Part shown: piece by piece, positions 33,961 through 45,290 of the stretch
Layout of the letters: every line of letters begins with the position of its first letter
Position numbering within the stretch: the stretch's first letter is position 1
Origin: Lytechinus variegatus
Lineage: Eukaryota > Echinodermata > Echinoidea > Temnopleuroida > Toxopneustidae
DNA: 64,000 bases
Direction: 5' to 3'
Assembly: GCF_018143015.1 (NCBI RefSeq)
Contig: NC_054747.1
Span: 37,501,733 to 37,565,732 of the forward strand
Program-made: the position numbers and the translations under genes
The notes under the pieces: generated by a model
Databases searched by the model: none
The model's input: the letters and a program-made list of their open reading frames with translations, nothing else
What the model was told of the DNA's origin: nothing

Positions 33961-35335
33961 AGTGGTTTTAAACTTGCTATATTTGTATTAGTATATAGTG
34001 GGCGAAACCACGTTGGCAAAACTTGCCAGCTTGTTCGACAGCGCCCTGTTCGGCCGAACAAAAAGAGGACCCTATTTCTGCCAGGAACGAAATTTACTTA
34101 GTTACGGTCTAATACGGCAGCCGCATGTGTTATCCAACAAAAGTGAAAGGATTTGTTTGCTCTCAGAATTAAAATGTAACAAGTGAAATGATTCTTCATC
34201 GAAAATATATTATTTTTTTGAAAAGTGAAATATATTTTTTTTTTAAAGTGAAACATATCCGAAGATGTCCTCGACACAATAGATTAACGAAGCGATGACC
34301 GAACGACCGCTTGCAGCCTATTTTTCAGACTAGTCAAAATGTGTACAATCATCAGGTGCGACCCTGTTTAGAGCCAGCCTACCATGACTGTCACCACGGC
34401 AACCGAAGTCACACTTCAGTACTCTATTGAACCTGACTTAGAAGATGAATGAACAAAAGGAAAATTACAAGGTTTTTTTTTTTCACTTTTTTTAATATTT
34501 TGTAAAGGATGTGTCAGGTTAAATCTTGGTTCATGTTCCCCTTCTGGTACGCCTTGAGGAATCACTATCAATCAAGAAAATAATTATTTTCATGTCAAAA
34601 TGATGCAAAATGCATTCTCAAAGCATGGAATCAACCAAAATGAGAATCTATTATACCCAAATTTGATTAAATAGGTTGGAATCTACACGGTTTTCTTCCA
34701 TACAGTTATAAAGCAATTCAACCTCTAAGCTTCATGAAACTGCGTGAACTCTTCAGTGCAGTGATATTGAATTCCAGCAGGCTTTTATCATCTAGTAGAG
34801 CTCTTTCCTTTACAGGAGATAAACTTAGTAATAAAGATATTTGTTCTTTGTTTGATGGGGTCTGAAAATCATTCCAATTCCAATTTTGTATTTTTGTGAC
34901 TCCTTCTTACAATGCAATTTCAATGGTTGTTAGATTTTTCAAAAGCAGGTGTGTAAAGAGGGGACACATGATGTGCCCCCCCCCCCCCTTACCCTCCGTC
35001 TTCTTTAAATGTCGAGAAATATATGTTTTTATATTCATAATGAAAGCTTGATTTCATGAATGGGTGTCAGTGCACAGGATTATTTTTTTTGGTTGGGGGG
35101 CGGCAACAATAGCTGGTCCCCCATCCCCATGAGCAAAGGATGATCCCTGCACTGATGTCCATGATATCATGTTGTATCGATTGTGGGTAAAGTCTTGCAA
35201 AAAATTACTGGTACGTGGTTGTGCCCAGTCACCTAGGCCATGTGAAATCGAAGCCATTGATCATCAGTCTGGCTGCATATTCTTTGTTTATGGTCAATCA
35301 AGAGATTTACCCAATTGTGTGACTTGGCAATGAAG
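33961..35335. other. No supported gene
   Basis: Contains T runs (34,210-34,250, 34,480-34,495), a C run (34,976-34,988) and otherwise unique AT-rich sequence. Nothing recognised. Confidence 0.4.
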
Positions 35336-35735
35336 AGGTATTGTGGCCCAGTGGATAATTCTCCGGACTTTGATCCACATGTCCAGGTTCAAATCCCACC
35401 ACAGTACACAGCAAACAAAAACTGTGGTGTTAACCAGTGTACATAGAGGACCAAAACCAGTTATTGTACACTGGTGTTAGCTTTTCACCTATATGTGTTA
35501 TTTACACTCTTTGGTGTTATGTTCAATCTCTAGGGTGTTATTTTAATACCACAGGGTGTGGTCCTCTATTAAGTTTTAAAGTCAGTTTTAACACCACAGT
35601 TTTTACAGTGTACTTACATCCTTTGGCCAGGCGTTTATATTTGTCACTCTCTACCCAGGTGTAGTAAATGGTTACCCAGTAAGAAGGTATTCCTTGAATG
35701 CTCGAGCACCCTATCAGGGTAGCAGTGCTTTAAGC
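35336..35735 (+). mobile_element. tRNA-derived SINE split by a MITE
   Basis: Head with an A-box-like TGGCCCAGTGGATAA and B-box-like GGTTCAAATCC. After the inserted MITE the body resumes with TTTATATTTGTCACTCTCTACCCAGGTG, corresponding to the TTTATCCACACTGCTGCACTC...CCCATGTG region of the SINE at 63,869. It is a retroposon, not a functional tRNA gene. Confidence 0.7.
35421..35613. mobile_element. MITE inside the SINE
   Basis: Inverted ends: ACAAAAACTGTGGTGTTAA at the left and TAACACCACAGTTTTTACA at the right. The interior has several GGTGTTA repeats in both orientations. Confidence 0.65.
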
Positions 35736-35740
35736 TGGGG

Positions 35741-36275
35741 TAATAGTAGGCAAACATTTGTTTTAAGTCATATGTAAATGTTTCAATATTATTATCATTA
35801 CTGGGCCTAGAGTAGCATTATAATCCTGCGTTTTTCATTTTTGTTTTTCATTCCAAGATAGAGGAATCTGAACTCTGGTTTGAATTTGATCATGTTTCAA
35901 GTTTGAGCTTTAGACAAATAATGATAGCCAAAGTAAATAACAAAGATTTGCTTACATGTTGTGTTCCTTTTACTTGAATGTTTCCTTCAACATTTGATGT
36001 TTGTGAAAAAGGGTTAATAGTAGGCAAACATTTGTTTTAAGTCTATGTTGTAATATTATTATTACTGGGCCTAGAGTAGCATTATAATCCTGCGTTTATC
36101 ATTTTTGTTTTTCATTCCAAGATAGAGGAATCTGAACTCTGGTTTGAATTTGATCATGTTTCAAGTTTGAGCTTTAGACAAATAATGATAGCCTAAGTAA
36201 ATAACGAAGATTTGCTTACATGTTGTGTTCCTTTTACTTGAATGTTTCCTTTAATATTTGATGTTTGTGAAAAAG
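35741..36275 (+). repeat. Tandem duplication, about 274-bp unit
   Basis: Two direct copies starting TAATAGTAGGCAAACATTTG at 35,741 and 36,015. They are nearly identical, with small indels in the AT-rich part, so the event is recent. No coding frame. Confidence 0.85.
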
Positions 36276-37120
36276 ATGATATGAAGAAGGTTTATGATCA
36301 TTTTTTTAAGTGTCGAATGTGCTGATGGATTGAACGTAGTTGCATTCTGTTTTGCACCGCATTAGCTATCATTGATCAAACCCCTTTTCAAAGTCAGGAC
36401 CACTCTAAATTCCTTAGATTGAAAAGAGATTGTGATGATGGACCAATCCTAAGTTGGATTTAATTTCTTGAATGTAAATTTAGAATTCAATTTTATTTAG
36501 TTGAAACTTTGATCCAACTTCTGATCAAACATCTAGTCCTAGATGACAATCTATTGTCTTTCAAACTACAGAATTAAGAGAGCATTAAGACATGCATGAA
36601 CTTCAACCAGAGATGTGAAGACAGGCAATAAACATCTAGCCTTTGCATGTGATACTCATTTTTTTATGAACAGAATTGTAAATTGTTTCCATCCAGGGTC
36701 CTGGTGCATAAAATAATGTTAATATTATGGCAACTTGTATGGCATCCTTGATTTTGATTACTTGGTGATCAGTATTACCATTTGATGGCAAAGTTGCCAT
36801 TATGTCCAATACAAGCCATGTATTCTCTACAGATTATTTATTTTCTACATTTGATGTCCTCATAATTTGTGAAATCGAGTTGATATTGTTATCCGTCCAG
36901 AATAATTTCTAGTGTCTAAAATAGAATGTGTAAATTGATTTTGAAGTTGAATAGAACTTAACCAGAGATCTGAATACAAGTCATTGTCTCTATATTTTTG
37001 ATGTCTTTATGAGAAGAGGATTGTAAATTATTATCCGTCCAGAAATGTTTCTTTAGTGTCTTTCATATAAATTATTTGTGAATTCAATTTAAAATATTAA
37101 TAAAATTATCATTATTGAAT
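36276..37120. other. No supported gene
   Basis: AT-rich unique sequence with loosely repeated phrases (TTGTAAATT, ATCCGTCCAGAA at 36,892 and 37,040). Nothing recognised. Confidence 0.4.
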
Positions 37121-37905
37121 CATCGATTAGTTGCTTGCATCATTGAATGGTTGTTGAATTGTAGATTGATTGCATCATTGTCTCATTGAGTGGTTGTTGA
37201 ATTGTAGATTGATTGCATCAGTCAGTGGTTGTTGACTTGTTAGATTGATTGCATTATTGAGTTCTTGTAGATCGATTGCATCGTTGAGTGGTTGGTGAAT
37301 TGTAAATTGATTTCATCATTGAGTGGTTGGTGAATTGTAAATTGATTTCATCATTGAGTGGTTGTTGAATTGTAAATTGATTTCATCATTGAGTGGTTGT
37401 TGAATTGTTAGATTGATTGCATCATTGAGTGGTTGTTAAATTGTAGATTGATTGCATTATTGACATGATTGAGTGGTTGTTGAATTGTAGATTGATTCCA
37501 CCATTGAGTGGTTGTTGAATTGTTAGATTGATTGCATCATTGACTGGTCGATGAATTGTAGATTGATTGCATCATTGAGTGGTTGTTGAATTGTAGATTG
37601 ATTGCATCATTGAGTGGTTGTTAAATTGTAGATTGATTGCATTATTGACATGATTGAGTGGTTGTTGAATTGTAGATTGATTCCATCATTGAGTGGTTGT
37701 TGAATTGTTAGATTGATTGCATCATTGAGTGGTTGTTGAATTGTTAGATTGATTCCACCATGAGTGGTTGTTGAATTGTTAGATTGATTGCATCATTGAC
37801 TGGTCGATGAATTGTAGATTGATTGCATCATTGACTGGTCGATGAATTGTAGATTGATTGCATCATTGAGCAGTTGTTGAATTGTACATGTAGATTGATT
37901 GCAGC
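37121..37905 (+). repeat. Minisatellite, about 35-bp unit
   Basis: Roughly twenty head-to-tail units with core TTGAATTGTAGATTGATTGC followed by ATCATTGAGTGGTTG. Variants form a higher-order pattern in which a unit with ATTATTGACATGATTGAG recurs. No spacers, so not CRISPR-like. Confidence 0.92.
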
Positions 37906-38848
37906 AATGAAGATATAATGCATTAATCAGTTGTTATTCCATGAGTATTGTTTTTTTAATGAAAAATAAATCTAATTTCATATAAAATACAAAAGAGCAT
38001 GTGGGCAATTCCACAGGTTGGTGGAATGAGCTTAAAAATTCAAATTCAATATTTTCTTGATTTTTCAATAATTTAAGTCCTTCATATATGATTGTTTAAG
38101 GAACAAGAAATAAAAAGTTTATTGTCATATGTATACTTTGGAAAAAAAAATGGTCAAAAGTTGTGTCTCCATTCTGTACCAAATTACAAGAAAAATAGTG
38201 ATTAAATTAAATATGCCTTATTACCATTTTGTTATTGCAAAAACATACCACTTTATATATTTTTTGAAGTTTAGAAGAGTCAAATTACTTAAAATTACAC
38301 AACAGCTTTTCAAGTGAATTTGTAGTACTCATTAAAAAATGAATATTGCAACCCTGCTCAGGTGATGTAACGTGAGTAACCGAAAAAATGATTTGTTTTC
38401 TGAGAGAAAAAAATTCTTCACAGTTAATTGGTGGGATTTTAAATTCTCTTCATTCAAACAATCTTTGACACAGTGATGACTATCAAAATCATTAAAAAGT
38501 ACAATTTTTTTATAAAAATGATGAAGAAAAACTGTAACGTGAGTTACCATCATGTAATTTGAGTAACCAGTAAAATTATTCAGTTAGGTAACATTTTCTG
38601 TGGGAAGTCAAGTTTTAAGTCTCATTGTGAGTTATGAAGTTATTTTTGAATAATTAAAAGCAAAATGAGGGTACACCTCTTTGATGTGACTCTTTGTTCT
38701 TAAAAATATCAAAGGCCATACAATCACACACAAAAATTGAATATTAGTAGAAGTATTCACAATGCGAGAGTGCATTAGTAAGACTTGGTTTCGATTAACC
38801 AAACTTTAAAGAGTGTTCGAACAACACCTTGAATGCCCTTACCTGTAA

Positions 38849-39300
38849 CCCTATCTAGGCCGGGGTATTTTGGGAGTTGATATGGCCCGGGGGGATAAGG
38901 GGGCCTGGGAGGCCCCCCCCCCTCCCTTGAGATCTCGGCCATTGGCCGCATGTTCACGCCGAAAATTTGCGCGCAGGCTTTCTGTGACATAATCTACAAT
39001 ACTACACAGTAATTTATTTCATGCAAATTGGTATTAAGCGATTATGCTAATTTATGCATAATTATTAAGCAATATCATACTTTTCCCTCTTACTCCCTAA
39101 TAAAGCTCAAATTAGTAAATTAAGAGGCTTTTATAGGAGGAAATTATAATTTGTTTAACAAATTTTCGGCATTACTCATCGAGCAGATCGAGCATACTGA
39201 TCTTAAACAAATAGGAGTAATGCCGAAATTTGTTAAACAAAGCTCAAATTGTTCCAATTTTTGGTATGAAATCTCTTTTTGATGTTCCTAGCAATGAATT
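38849..39300 (+). repeat. Dispersed repeat, copy 2 (CCCTATCTAGG family)
   Basis: Shares TAACCCTATCTAGGC, GATTATGCTAATTTATGCAT and the following ACTCCC...AATAAAG...TTTGGTAT blocks with 21,812-22,104. A GC-rich insertion (GGCCCGGGGGGATAAGGGG) is present only here. The right boundary is uncertain. Confidence 0.55.
39114..39238. mobile_element. 125-bp hairpin insertion with 12-bp target duplication
   Basis: AAAGCTCAAATT occurs at 39,102-39,113 and 39,239-39,250. The insert contains an almost perfect 27-bp inverted repeat (TTGTTTAACAAATTTTCGGC and complement) around a short loop. Confidence 0.7.
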
Positions 39301-39754
39301 TTACACACATTATTTAATTTTTAATGACATGTGTGTTGTTAACCATACATGGACAAAATGTAACGTGAGTAACCATATTATCTGCACCCCAAGTAAAAAT
39401 CTTGTGTTCCTTAATATATTTTAATTATATACAAAGTTTGTCTCCCTAATATACTTCTTTGAAATGGATATAATCAACTTTCATAAAAGCCTTGTATGAG
39501 GAGACTTTTCACTTATGTCGACTTTTCATTTTATGCATGTCCAAATCATGTAACGTGAGTAACCGACACATTCCAAAGATTTGCCAGGAGCATAATAAAA
39601 TTTCCCAAGTTTTGTTTTTATACAAAGGATAGTCAGACTGTGTACTTTGTTGTGATAAGGAGATGTTTAGTTCCTATCAATAATAATGGAGTTACAGCTC
39701 CAAGTATGAGTCAAGGTGTCTCCAAATGTAACATGAGTAACCGTGGAATAGCCC

Positions 39755-40129
39755 ATGTAGGGATATGAAATCAGTTTGCTCAATGAATATTCATGAAGAC
39801 ATGCCTGTTTTGAACTGTTTCACCGGAATAATGCAAATCTTTTAAATGCCTTTGTTATTCCCTGTCCATTTTTATCAAATTTTCACTTTGTGTGGGGTTT
39901 TATTTTTTAATCTGTTCAAATCATATCTTCAGCCTGGAGTACCCCCTTTAAGCCACTAATGAGCAAACGTGAAACATTCAACTTGGATTCTTTTTTTCTT
40001 CATATTTAATTCATTCTTTTTAATATGGTACTGATGGTAACAATGTAACTGGTTTACAAACATGGGGGGCTCTTAAGACAATATACAGAAAACATAAAAT
40101 TGATTGATTCAGGTTTTAAGAAAACCTAA
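39755..40129. other. No supported gene
   Basis: Unique AT-rich sequence between two mobile elements. Confidence 0.4.
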
Positions 40130-40344
40130 AGGCCTGGTCACATCGCCCAAGCGTTGTTGGAGCGGTAGGGAGAGAAGGTCAAATTTCGCTCACAAAATTG
40201 GGGAAAAAATAAAAAAAAAGAAAAATCGAAAACAAAGTAAAAACAATCGAAATCGAAAATGGTGAACGGGAGCGAGCGGTGATGATTTTTTTTTCTTTCC
40301 GCTCCACGACCTCCCAACAACGCTCGGGCGGTGTGACCAGGCCT
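40130..40344. mobile_element. Small Harbinger-like MITE
   Basis: Inverted ends of about 30 bp (AGGCCTGGTCACATCGCCC and complement) with TAA on both sides, the 3-bp target typical of PIF/Harbinger. The interior is too short to code. Confidence 0.75.
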
Positions 40345-40361
40345 TAAACTACAGACGAATT

Positions 40362-40430
40362 GACACACACACACACACCACCCACTAACGCCCTAACCCT
40401 CATACACATATATATAGAGAGAGAGAGAGC
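40362..40430 (+). repeat. CA and GA microsatellites
   Basis: CACACACACAC at 40,362-40,378 and GAGAGAGAGAG at 40,417-40,428. Confidence 0.85.
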
Positions 40431-40624
40431 TAGGCCAATATGAAAATAACTTGTTGAATTTGAGTTCATGTTGGACCAATTTCATAAAAATTCACAATGA
40501 CTGTTAAAAGCTACTGAAATCCTCCCAGTGTGATTGGCTGAAAGTAAATTTTGTTAGTGCATTTGTTCTCTCTGGGCGCATATTTAGCTTGTCCCTGGAG
40601 TTTACTGATTCTCATGTCTTCACG

Positions 40625-41321
40625 TAGTCCTGATTGGACCTTGTTGTTTGGAAGTGCCCTTTTCCCCGAAGCTAACACAGAGGGCACATGTCTCCCAATC
40701 TCTAATCAGCACCAATCCACTCAACTTCCCTCCCCAACAGGGAAGAGGGAAGATAAGTGGATTGGTGCTGACTACAGGTTTCACAGGCCTAATTCATTCC
40801 CCATAGACTCATGTGTTAAATTGGCACTTTAAAAAATTCATAAAAAATAAGGATGAAATTCGGGGGTCGAATGTTTACTACCAGTGGATAGGATATATAT
40901 CTGGCAATCCATATCTGACTAGAAATGGGTCCCTCGACCGGCTCATTTTAGAAATGAATTGGCGTGTTTGAAGACACCTTCGGGGGGAGCAGATTCATCA
41001 CCTCAAATAGCAAAATAGCCCTAATCCTTCCGCCAGTCAAAATATAGTCCAAAATTGGTGATATTTCTTCCCAATTTGGGAAAAGGAAGTTCAGTAATTA
41101 CCAAAAATAGAATCAGTGTTAGATGGACAATCATATGCATACACTTTGTCAATCAGCCATATCAAAATAAAAAAAATAGCAATGGGTTGGCTCGAATGAA
41201 TATCTATGGCCTGCCACTAGTGATTAGGCCTGTGTAACCTAGAGATTGGGAGACATGTGCCCTCTATGTTAGCTTCGGGAAAAGGGCACTTCCAAACAAC
41301 AAGGTCCAATCTGGACTATAG
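40625..41321. mobile_element. hAT-like TIR element in block A
   Basis: Flanked by TCTTCACG (40,617-40,624 and 41,322-41,329), an 8-bp target duplication. Block B has the uninterrupted site at 53,616-53,623. Inverted ends of about 85 bp include GATTGGACCTTGTTGTTTGG. A smaller hairpin (CAGCACCAATCCACT) lies near 40,706-40,772. No transposase frame. Confidence 0.8.
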
Positions 41322-42352
41322 TCTTCACGCTGCAAGGTGCAATCGCTGGGGGATAAAAGACCAGTTCGTAGTTACTTCATGGACAATTTTGGTCAAATGA
41401 CCTTTCATTTCTTTCATTATGATAGGCAGATTTCAAAGCAAGATATTACGTGAGCTTGCCTTACATAGCAGGATGAAGAAATTAAATAGACCGGGTGACT
41501 AGAATAGCACACCAATGAACACTTTATGAAGGTATTTGTTGTATTCTTACTCTGAAAGTATATCATAGCATGTTGCACAATGTACTTGGCAAACTGTGAA
41601 ATACCAGTCGTTCGTGGACGCTTTGTTGTTTTTTGTGGATGTAAATGAAGACCACAATTCAAAAGAATATATGAAAAATCAAGACATCAAAGTTAGTGCT
41701 TATCTCATTAGATTTTAAACCACCATGTCACTTTAGTACAAAATTATGACCTTCCTCTGATCATGCGTAGAATCTTTTGATCATGCGCAGAAAGGATCGA
41801 ACTACGAACTGGCTTGTTAAACACTTACCTTTGTATTTACAACATAGTCATCACACTCACAAGCCTATATCTATGCTTCCTTTTGGATAAAATTATGTTC
41901 AAACGCAATTAGATCCTGGATCCAGTCGTGTTAATTTACTCTTAGAAAAAAAAAGAACTGGAACCTTTTGTCCGGTAATGGAACCCTCGACAGATGGTTC
42001 CCAAAAAGTTATCGTTTTCAAAAACTTCAAAAAGAATTCAAAGTGGCTGTTTAACTTAATTAGAACCATTATTAAAGGTCCATTTACGGGGCAAGTATGA
42101 GAACCCTTAATTTTTCTTGGAATAATCAACTCAATTGATTTCGTCCAATCAGCAAATTCGTTTTGGAATTGACAAGATATTTGAAATCATTCAGTAAGAT
42201 ACATCAGCAAAATACATAAAAGTTTGAAATTATAATGTAAAGCATTGATGAATCAACATGGTATCAACAATTCAACTTTTAAGCACAAAGAGATGATCCA
42301 ATCGTAAAGATTACGAGATCCAAGAATTTTGTCAGACAAGATGTCCGACCTG

Positions 42353-42506
42353 GGGTCCATTGCAGAAAGAGTTGCGTTTAAACGCAAGACAAAAAATCAA
42401 TCGTAAGTCCAAAATGCGCGCTGTTGATTGGTTGAAAATCAATCAAACCAAGCGCATGGTTTTTAGAGTTGCGATTGATTGCAACTCTTTCTGCAACGGG
42501 CCCCTG
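42353..42506. mobile_element. Fold-back MITE 1 of a cluster
   Basis: Arms GGGGTCCATTGCAGAAAGAG and CTCTTTCTGCAACGGGCCCC with GCGATTGATT-like inner pairing. Confidence 0.65.
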
Positions 42507-42660
42507 ACGTACAACGTTCCTTGATTTCCATTGGCTAAGATAAACTGTTGCTATCAATGGTAACCGTCTGTGGGATAAAGCGTCTGACTGGTCCTTTCAC
42601 GAGACGCCCCATCCCCCCCCCCCCTCCCCACCATCATCTGGACGAGAGCCGAGGTCAGGA

Positions 42661-42772
42661 GAGCGTTTCATGGAAGGACTTGTCAGATGGTTTATCTGAC
42701 AGTTAAACAGAGCCTCTCAGCCAATCAGAATCAAGGAAAATTGTCAGAAAAAATATAGACGAAACGCTCCCT
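42661..42772. mobile_element. Fold-back MITE 2 of a cluster
   Basis: Arms GAGCGTTTCATGGAAGGAC and, imperfectly, AGACGAAACGCTCC, with inner CTTGTCAGA/TCTGACAG pairing. A poly-C run lies just upstream at 42,615-42,626. Confidence 0.5.
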
Positions 42773-42844
42773 GGTCATGTTATCATCTCTTCGATCTGTG
42801 GTATGGATGATTGCAATACCACCAAGATGTCCAAATGATCGAGG

Positions 42845-43005
42845 AGATCGGGTGGGTGTTTCATGAAAGTTGTCAGTACTGACTAAATTGTCAGTGCTGA
42901 CTATTTCAGTGGCTGAAAATGCATGGCCTCTGACTGTTGCTATGGTAACTGTCGGAGAAAGACAACTTGTCAGTGCTGACAACTTTCATGAAACGGCTCC
43001 CTGAT
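42845..43005. mobile_element. Fold-back MITE 3 of a cluster
   Basis: Arms GTTTCATGAAAGTTGTCAGT and TGACAACTTTCATGAAAC; interior with TGTCAGTGCTGAC repeats. Confidence 0.65.
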
Positions 43006-43038
43006 CTTATATGTCTACATTCTTAAGAAAAGATGATC

Positions 43039-43189
43039 AGGGGCACGTTTCATAAATGACTTGTAACTTTGCCATAATGGCAACTACCATGGTAACAGGG
43101 CTCAGCAGCCAATAAGAATCAAGGTTTCCATGGTAGTTGCCATAATGGCAAAGTTACAACAGTTGCAAGTCCTTTATGAAACAGGCCCC
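43039..43189. mobile_element. Fold-back MITE 4 of a cluster
   Basis: Arms GGGGCACGTTTCATAAATGA and TTTATGAAACAGGCCCC, with inner AACTTTGCCATAATGGCAAC and complement. Confidence 0.7.
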
Positions 43190-43663
43190 AGATTACAGAT
43201 CTCATCATAATGGACGATGTCGCCTGATGAAGTTCTTGGATGTCGTACTTTTACATCTTGTCATTAATTGATAATCTCTTCTAATAGACGTGACGAGATC
43301 GCAGATCTACTACTTCAATGCCTCTCTCATGTCTATCATGTCTAAGCTACAGAAGATTAAACGACGAGCTATTATTATGTCCAAATATCAAGATCTGGGA
43401 TATCGTCGTGTTTACATTCTGAAGAACAGAATGATGATCGATCGTTTCAGGAAATTTGACTAGGTAAAAATAACTAATTCATGATCGGATTACAAGTTCT
43501 TGGATCTTAGTGCCCTCTTTGTCGATTCTTAATATGACCTTCGTTTAGTGGCCGTCATTCTGATGAGCCATGCGAGGCATTATTCTCGTGTATTAGGATA
43601 AAGTTATTTCTCATACCATTACCATGTGCCGCTCTGTCTACGAAATCTCCCAGGTTCCTGAAT

Positions 43664-44668
43664 CTAAGAAAATGTAGATTCGGTGGAACAAAGTTTTCTC
43701 CAAACAGCTTTGGTCTTAAAATACTTCAGGGTATTTTCACGGAATGTGCGATTGTGGTAGCAGTATATAATTGGATTTACAGCAGATCCGCAAAAAAACA
43801 TGAACATTGTGACGTCATCAAATGGACGAGAGTACAGATGAGCCTCAGTATCGAAAACCACAATGATATGAAACACACTCATTGGGATGCATGTAAGAAA
43901 AAAGGCAAGAGTGATGAAGGTGACTTTCTTTGATGCTTTCACACGAGATGCGGTAATATCGTCTTGTGCTCTTCCGATAGCCTGCTCCATATCGGCTATT
44001 CGGCGAGCATGTCGCATTGCAGTTCGCAGAATCAGCAAGTTGAGGACAAGTAAGGTTGATACCGATGCGATGATCGCTGTCATCACGAGGAAAAACCATA
44101 TTCTACTGCCGAGATCATACTGGAAAGTAGTCCCAGAGCAGTAGACTGTAGCGGTAGTTGGACTTTCTTCTAGTTTGCTGACGAGGTGAAGCATAAACCC
44201 AACGATACTCATCAACCAACTGATGAGTATCCCGATCGCGATTCGCTTCGTGGTGACGAGAGTTTGGTATCGGAGAGGTCGGTGAACGGCGATATATCGA
44301 TCACATGTTACCATAATAATATGAAATAGATTATTGCCACCAAAAAGATAGCTGAATGCTGAAAAATACCTTGAGTACATTTCAAGACATGTTATGTCAG
44401 AAAATACAACTCTCCTATAGAGTTCTAATGGGACTCCGATCAAACCGTTTAAAAAGTCTGTAGCGGCTAAACTGGAGAGAAGATAATAGGTAGGTGTCCT
44501 AAGACGTTCAGTTTTGAGAAAGGTTGCGATTACCAAGAAGTTCCCTACGACCGAAACACAAATGACGAGAACAGCAAACGTGATGCAAACCCCGGTGTAT
44601 ACTGGGTGGTTAGAATGAAAACTCATAGTAGTATAATTGACAGGAGTCATCATTTTAATGTTGAACAT
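43664..44668 (-). CDS. Class A (rhodopsin-like) GPCR, copy A, intact
   Basis: Single-exon frame of 334 residues, seven membrane segments. Recognisable: N-terminal sequon NYT; TM1 VVGNFLVIATF (GN); TM2 LAATDFLNG with the conserved D; the TM3 cysteine, then VTCDRYIAVHRPLRY (DRY); TM4 LISWLMS; TM5 without its usual proline; TM6 LAFFLTCIPMS with the proline but no CWxP tryptophan; TM7 SAVNPIIYC (NPxxY) and helix 8 RTFRENTLKYF. A plasma-membrane receptor coupling to G proteins is expected; ligand unknown. Nearest look is to biogenic amine/trace-amine-like orphan receptors expanded in echinoderms, but I see no diagnostic amine-binding motif. Copy B at 56,541-57,526 and a distant paralogue at 46,168-47,180 form a cluster on one strand. 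Confidence 0.92.
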   Translation of the reverse strand: MFNIKMMTPVNYTTMSFHSNHPVYTGVCITFAVLVICVSVVGNFLVIATFLKTERLRTPTYYLLSSLAATDFLNGLIGVPLELYRRVVFSDITCLEMYSRYFSAFSYLFGGNNLFHIIMVTCDRYIAVHRPLRYQTLVTTKRIAIGILISWLMSIVGFMLHLVSKLEESPTTATVYCSGTTFQYDLGSRIWFFLVMTAIIASVSTLLVLNLLILRTAMRHARRIADMEQAIGRAQDDITASRVKASKKVTFITLAFFLTCIPMSVFHIIVVFDTEAHLYSRPFDDVTMFMFFCGSAVNPIIYCYHNRTFRENTLKYFKTKAVWRKLCSTESTFS

Positions 44669-45290
44669 TGATCAATCCATCCGCGGGATAATTTTTAGGA
44701 TTAAACGTAAAATTCATAAGCCCGCTTAATTAACTCCTAATAAAACCATTGACAGGCTATAATACAACCTTTTCCATGTTTTTCCTGTTTGCACGTCCGC
44801 TCGTTTAAATGTCTTTCCTCTTTCCCTCTTTTAAGAACTGGGTATCTTGTCAGCTAGATCCGTGTTTCCCGAAACATATCACCAAATCAAGAATTGGACC
44901 TGCAGTTTTTGACGGATCACCTTTAATGTGTGTTATTAATATTACACACTTTCATCCATGCAGACAAAAATATTTAGATAATCTGTTAATTTATCCGTTG
45001 TCGTAAGGCATTTTGCGGTAATTGTATTAGCTGTGATGCGTGACAGCCAATTACATTATTGTGAAAGGTATAAAGACGGGAAATTAATTGAAAAGCAAGG
45101 TGTGCAATCATCCGTGATCAATTTCCACTGACTACCTGGTGTAAAAGAGGTTGCTTTTATGATCATAGCGACAGCAATTTCTCTAATAAACAACCCCAAA
45201 ATGGCATAATCAAAAGATGAAAGTAAAAAAAAATAATATGCTGATTCTTGCAACAATATAACGTGAAGTATAAAGGGTTCCATTGCCTCT

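Larger units (their letters stand above)
38003..39754. mobile_element. TIR element with recurrent GTAACGTGAGTAACC motif
   Basis: Ends GGGCAATTCCAC and GTGGAATAGCCC with ATGT on both sides as target duplication. Near-identical 15-16-base motifs occur at about 38,367, 38,533, 39,359, 39,549 and 39,726, plus a variant at 38,553. The interior is otherwise AT-rich with no gene. A dispersed repeat (38,849-39,300) is inserted in it, and a hairpin element in that. Confidence 0.6.
40430..45290. repeat. Segmental duplication, block A
   Basis: Collinear with 53,400-58,110: shared landmarks are GTTAAAAGCTACTGAAATCC, CACTCACAAGCCTA, TTAATTTACTCTTAGAAA, GTTCTTGGATGTCGT, the GPCR gene and the TTTCCCGAAAC stretch beyond its 5' end. 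Flanks are much more diverged than the gene. Block A carries its own insertions: a hAT-like element and four fold-back MITEs. Confidence 0.85.

Noticed and set aside
37121-37905. CRISPR-like array
   Set aside because: Units are contiguous with no unique spacers and the genome is eukaryotic; it is a minisatellite.
43887-44144. Antisense 85-residue frame, repeated at 56,764-57,021
   Set aside because: Shadow of the conserved GPCR coding sequence in both duplicates.
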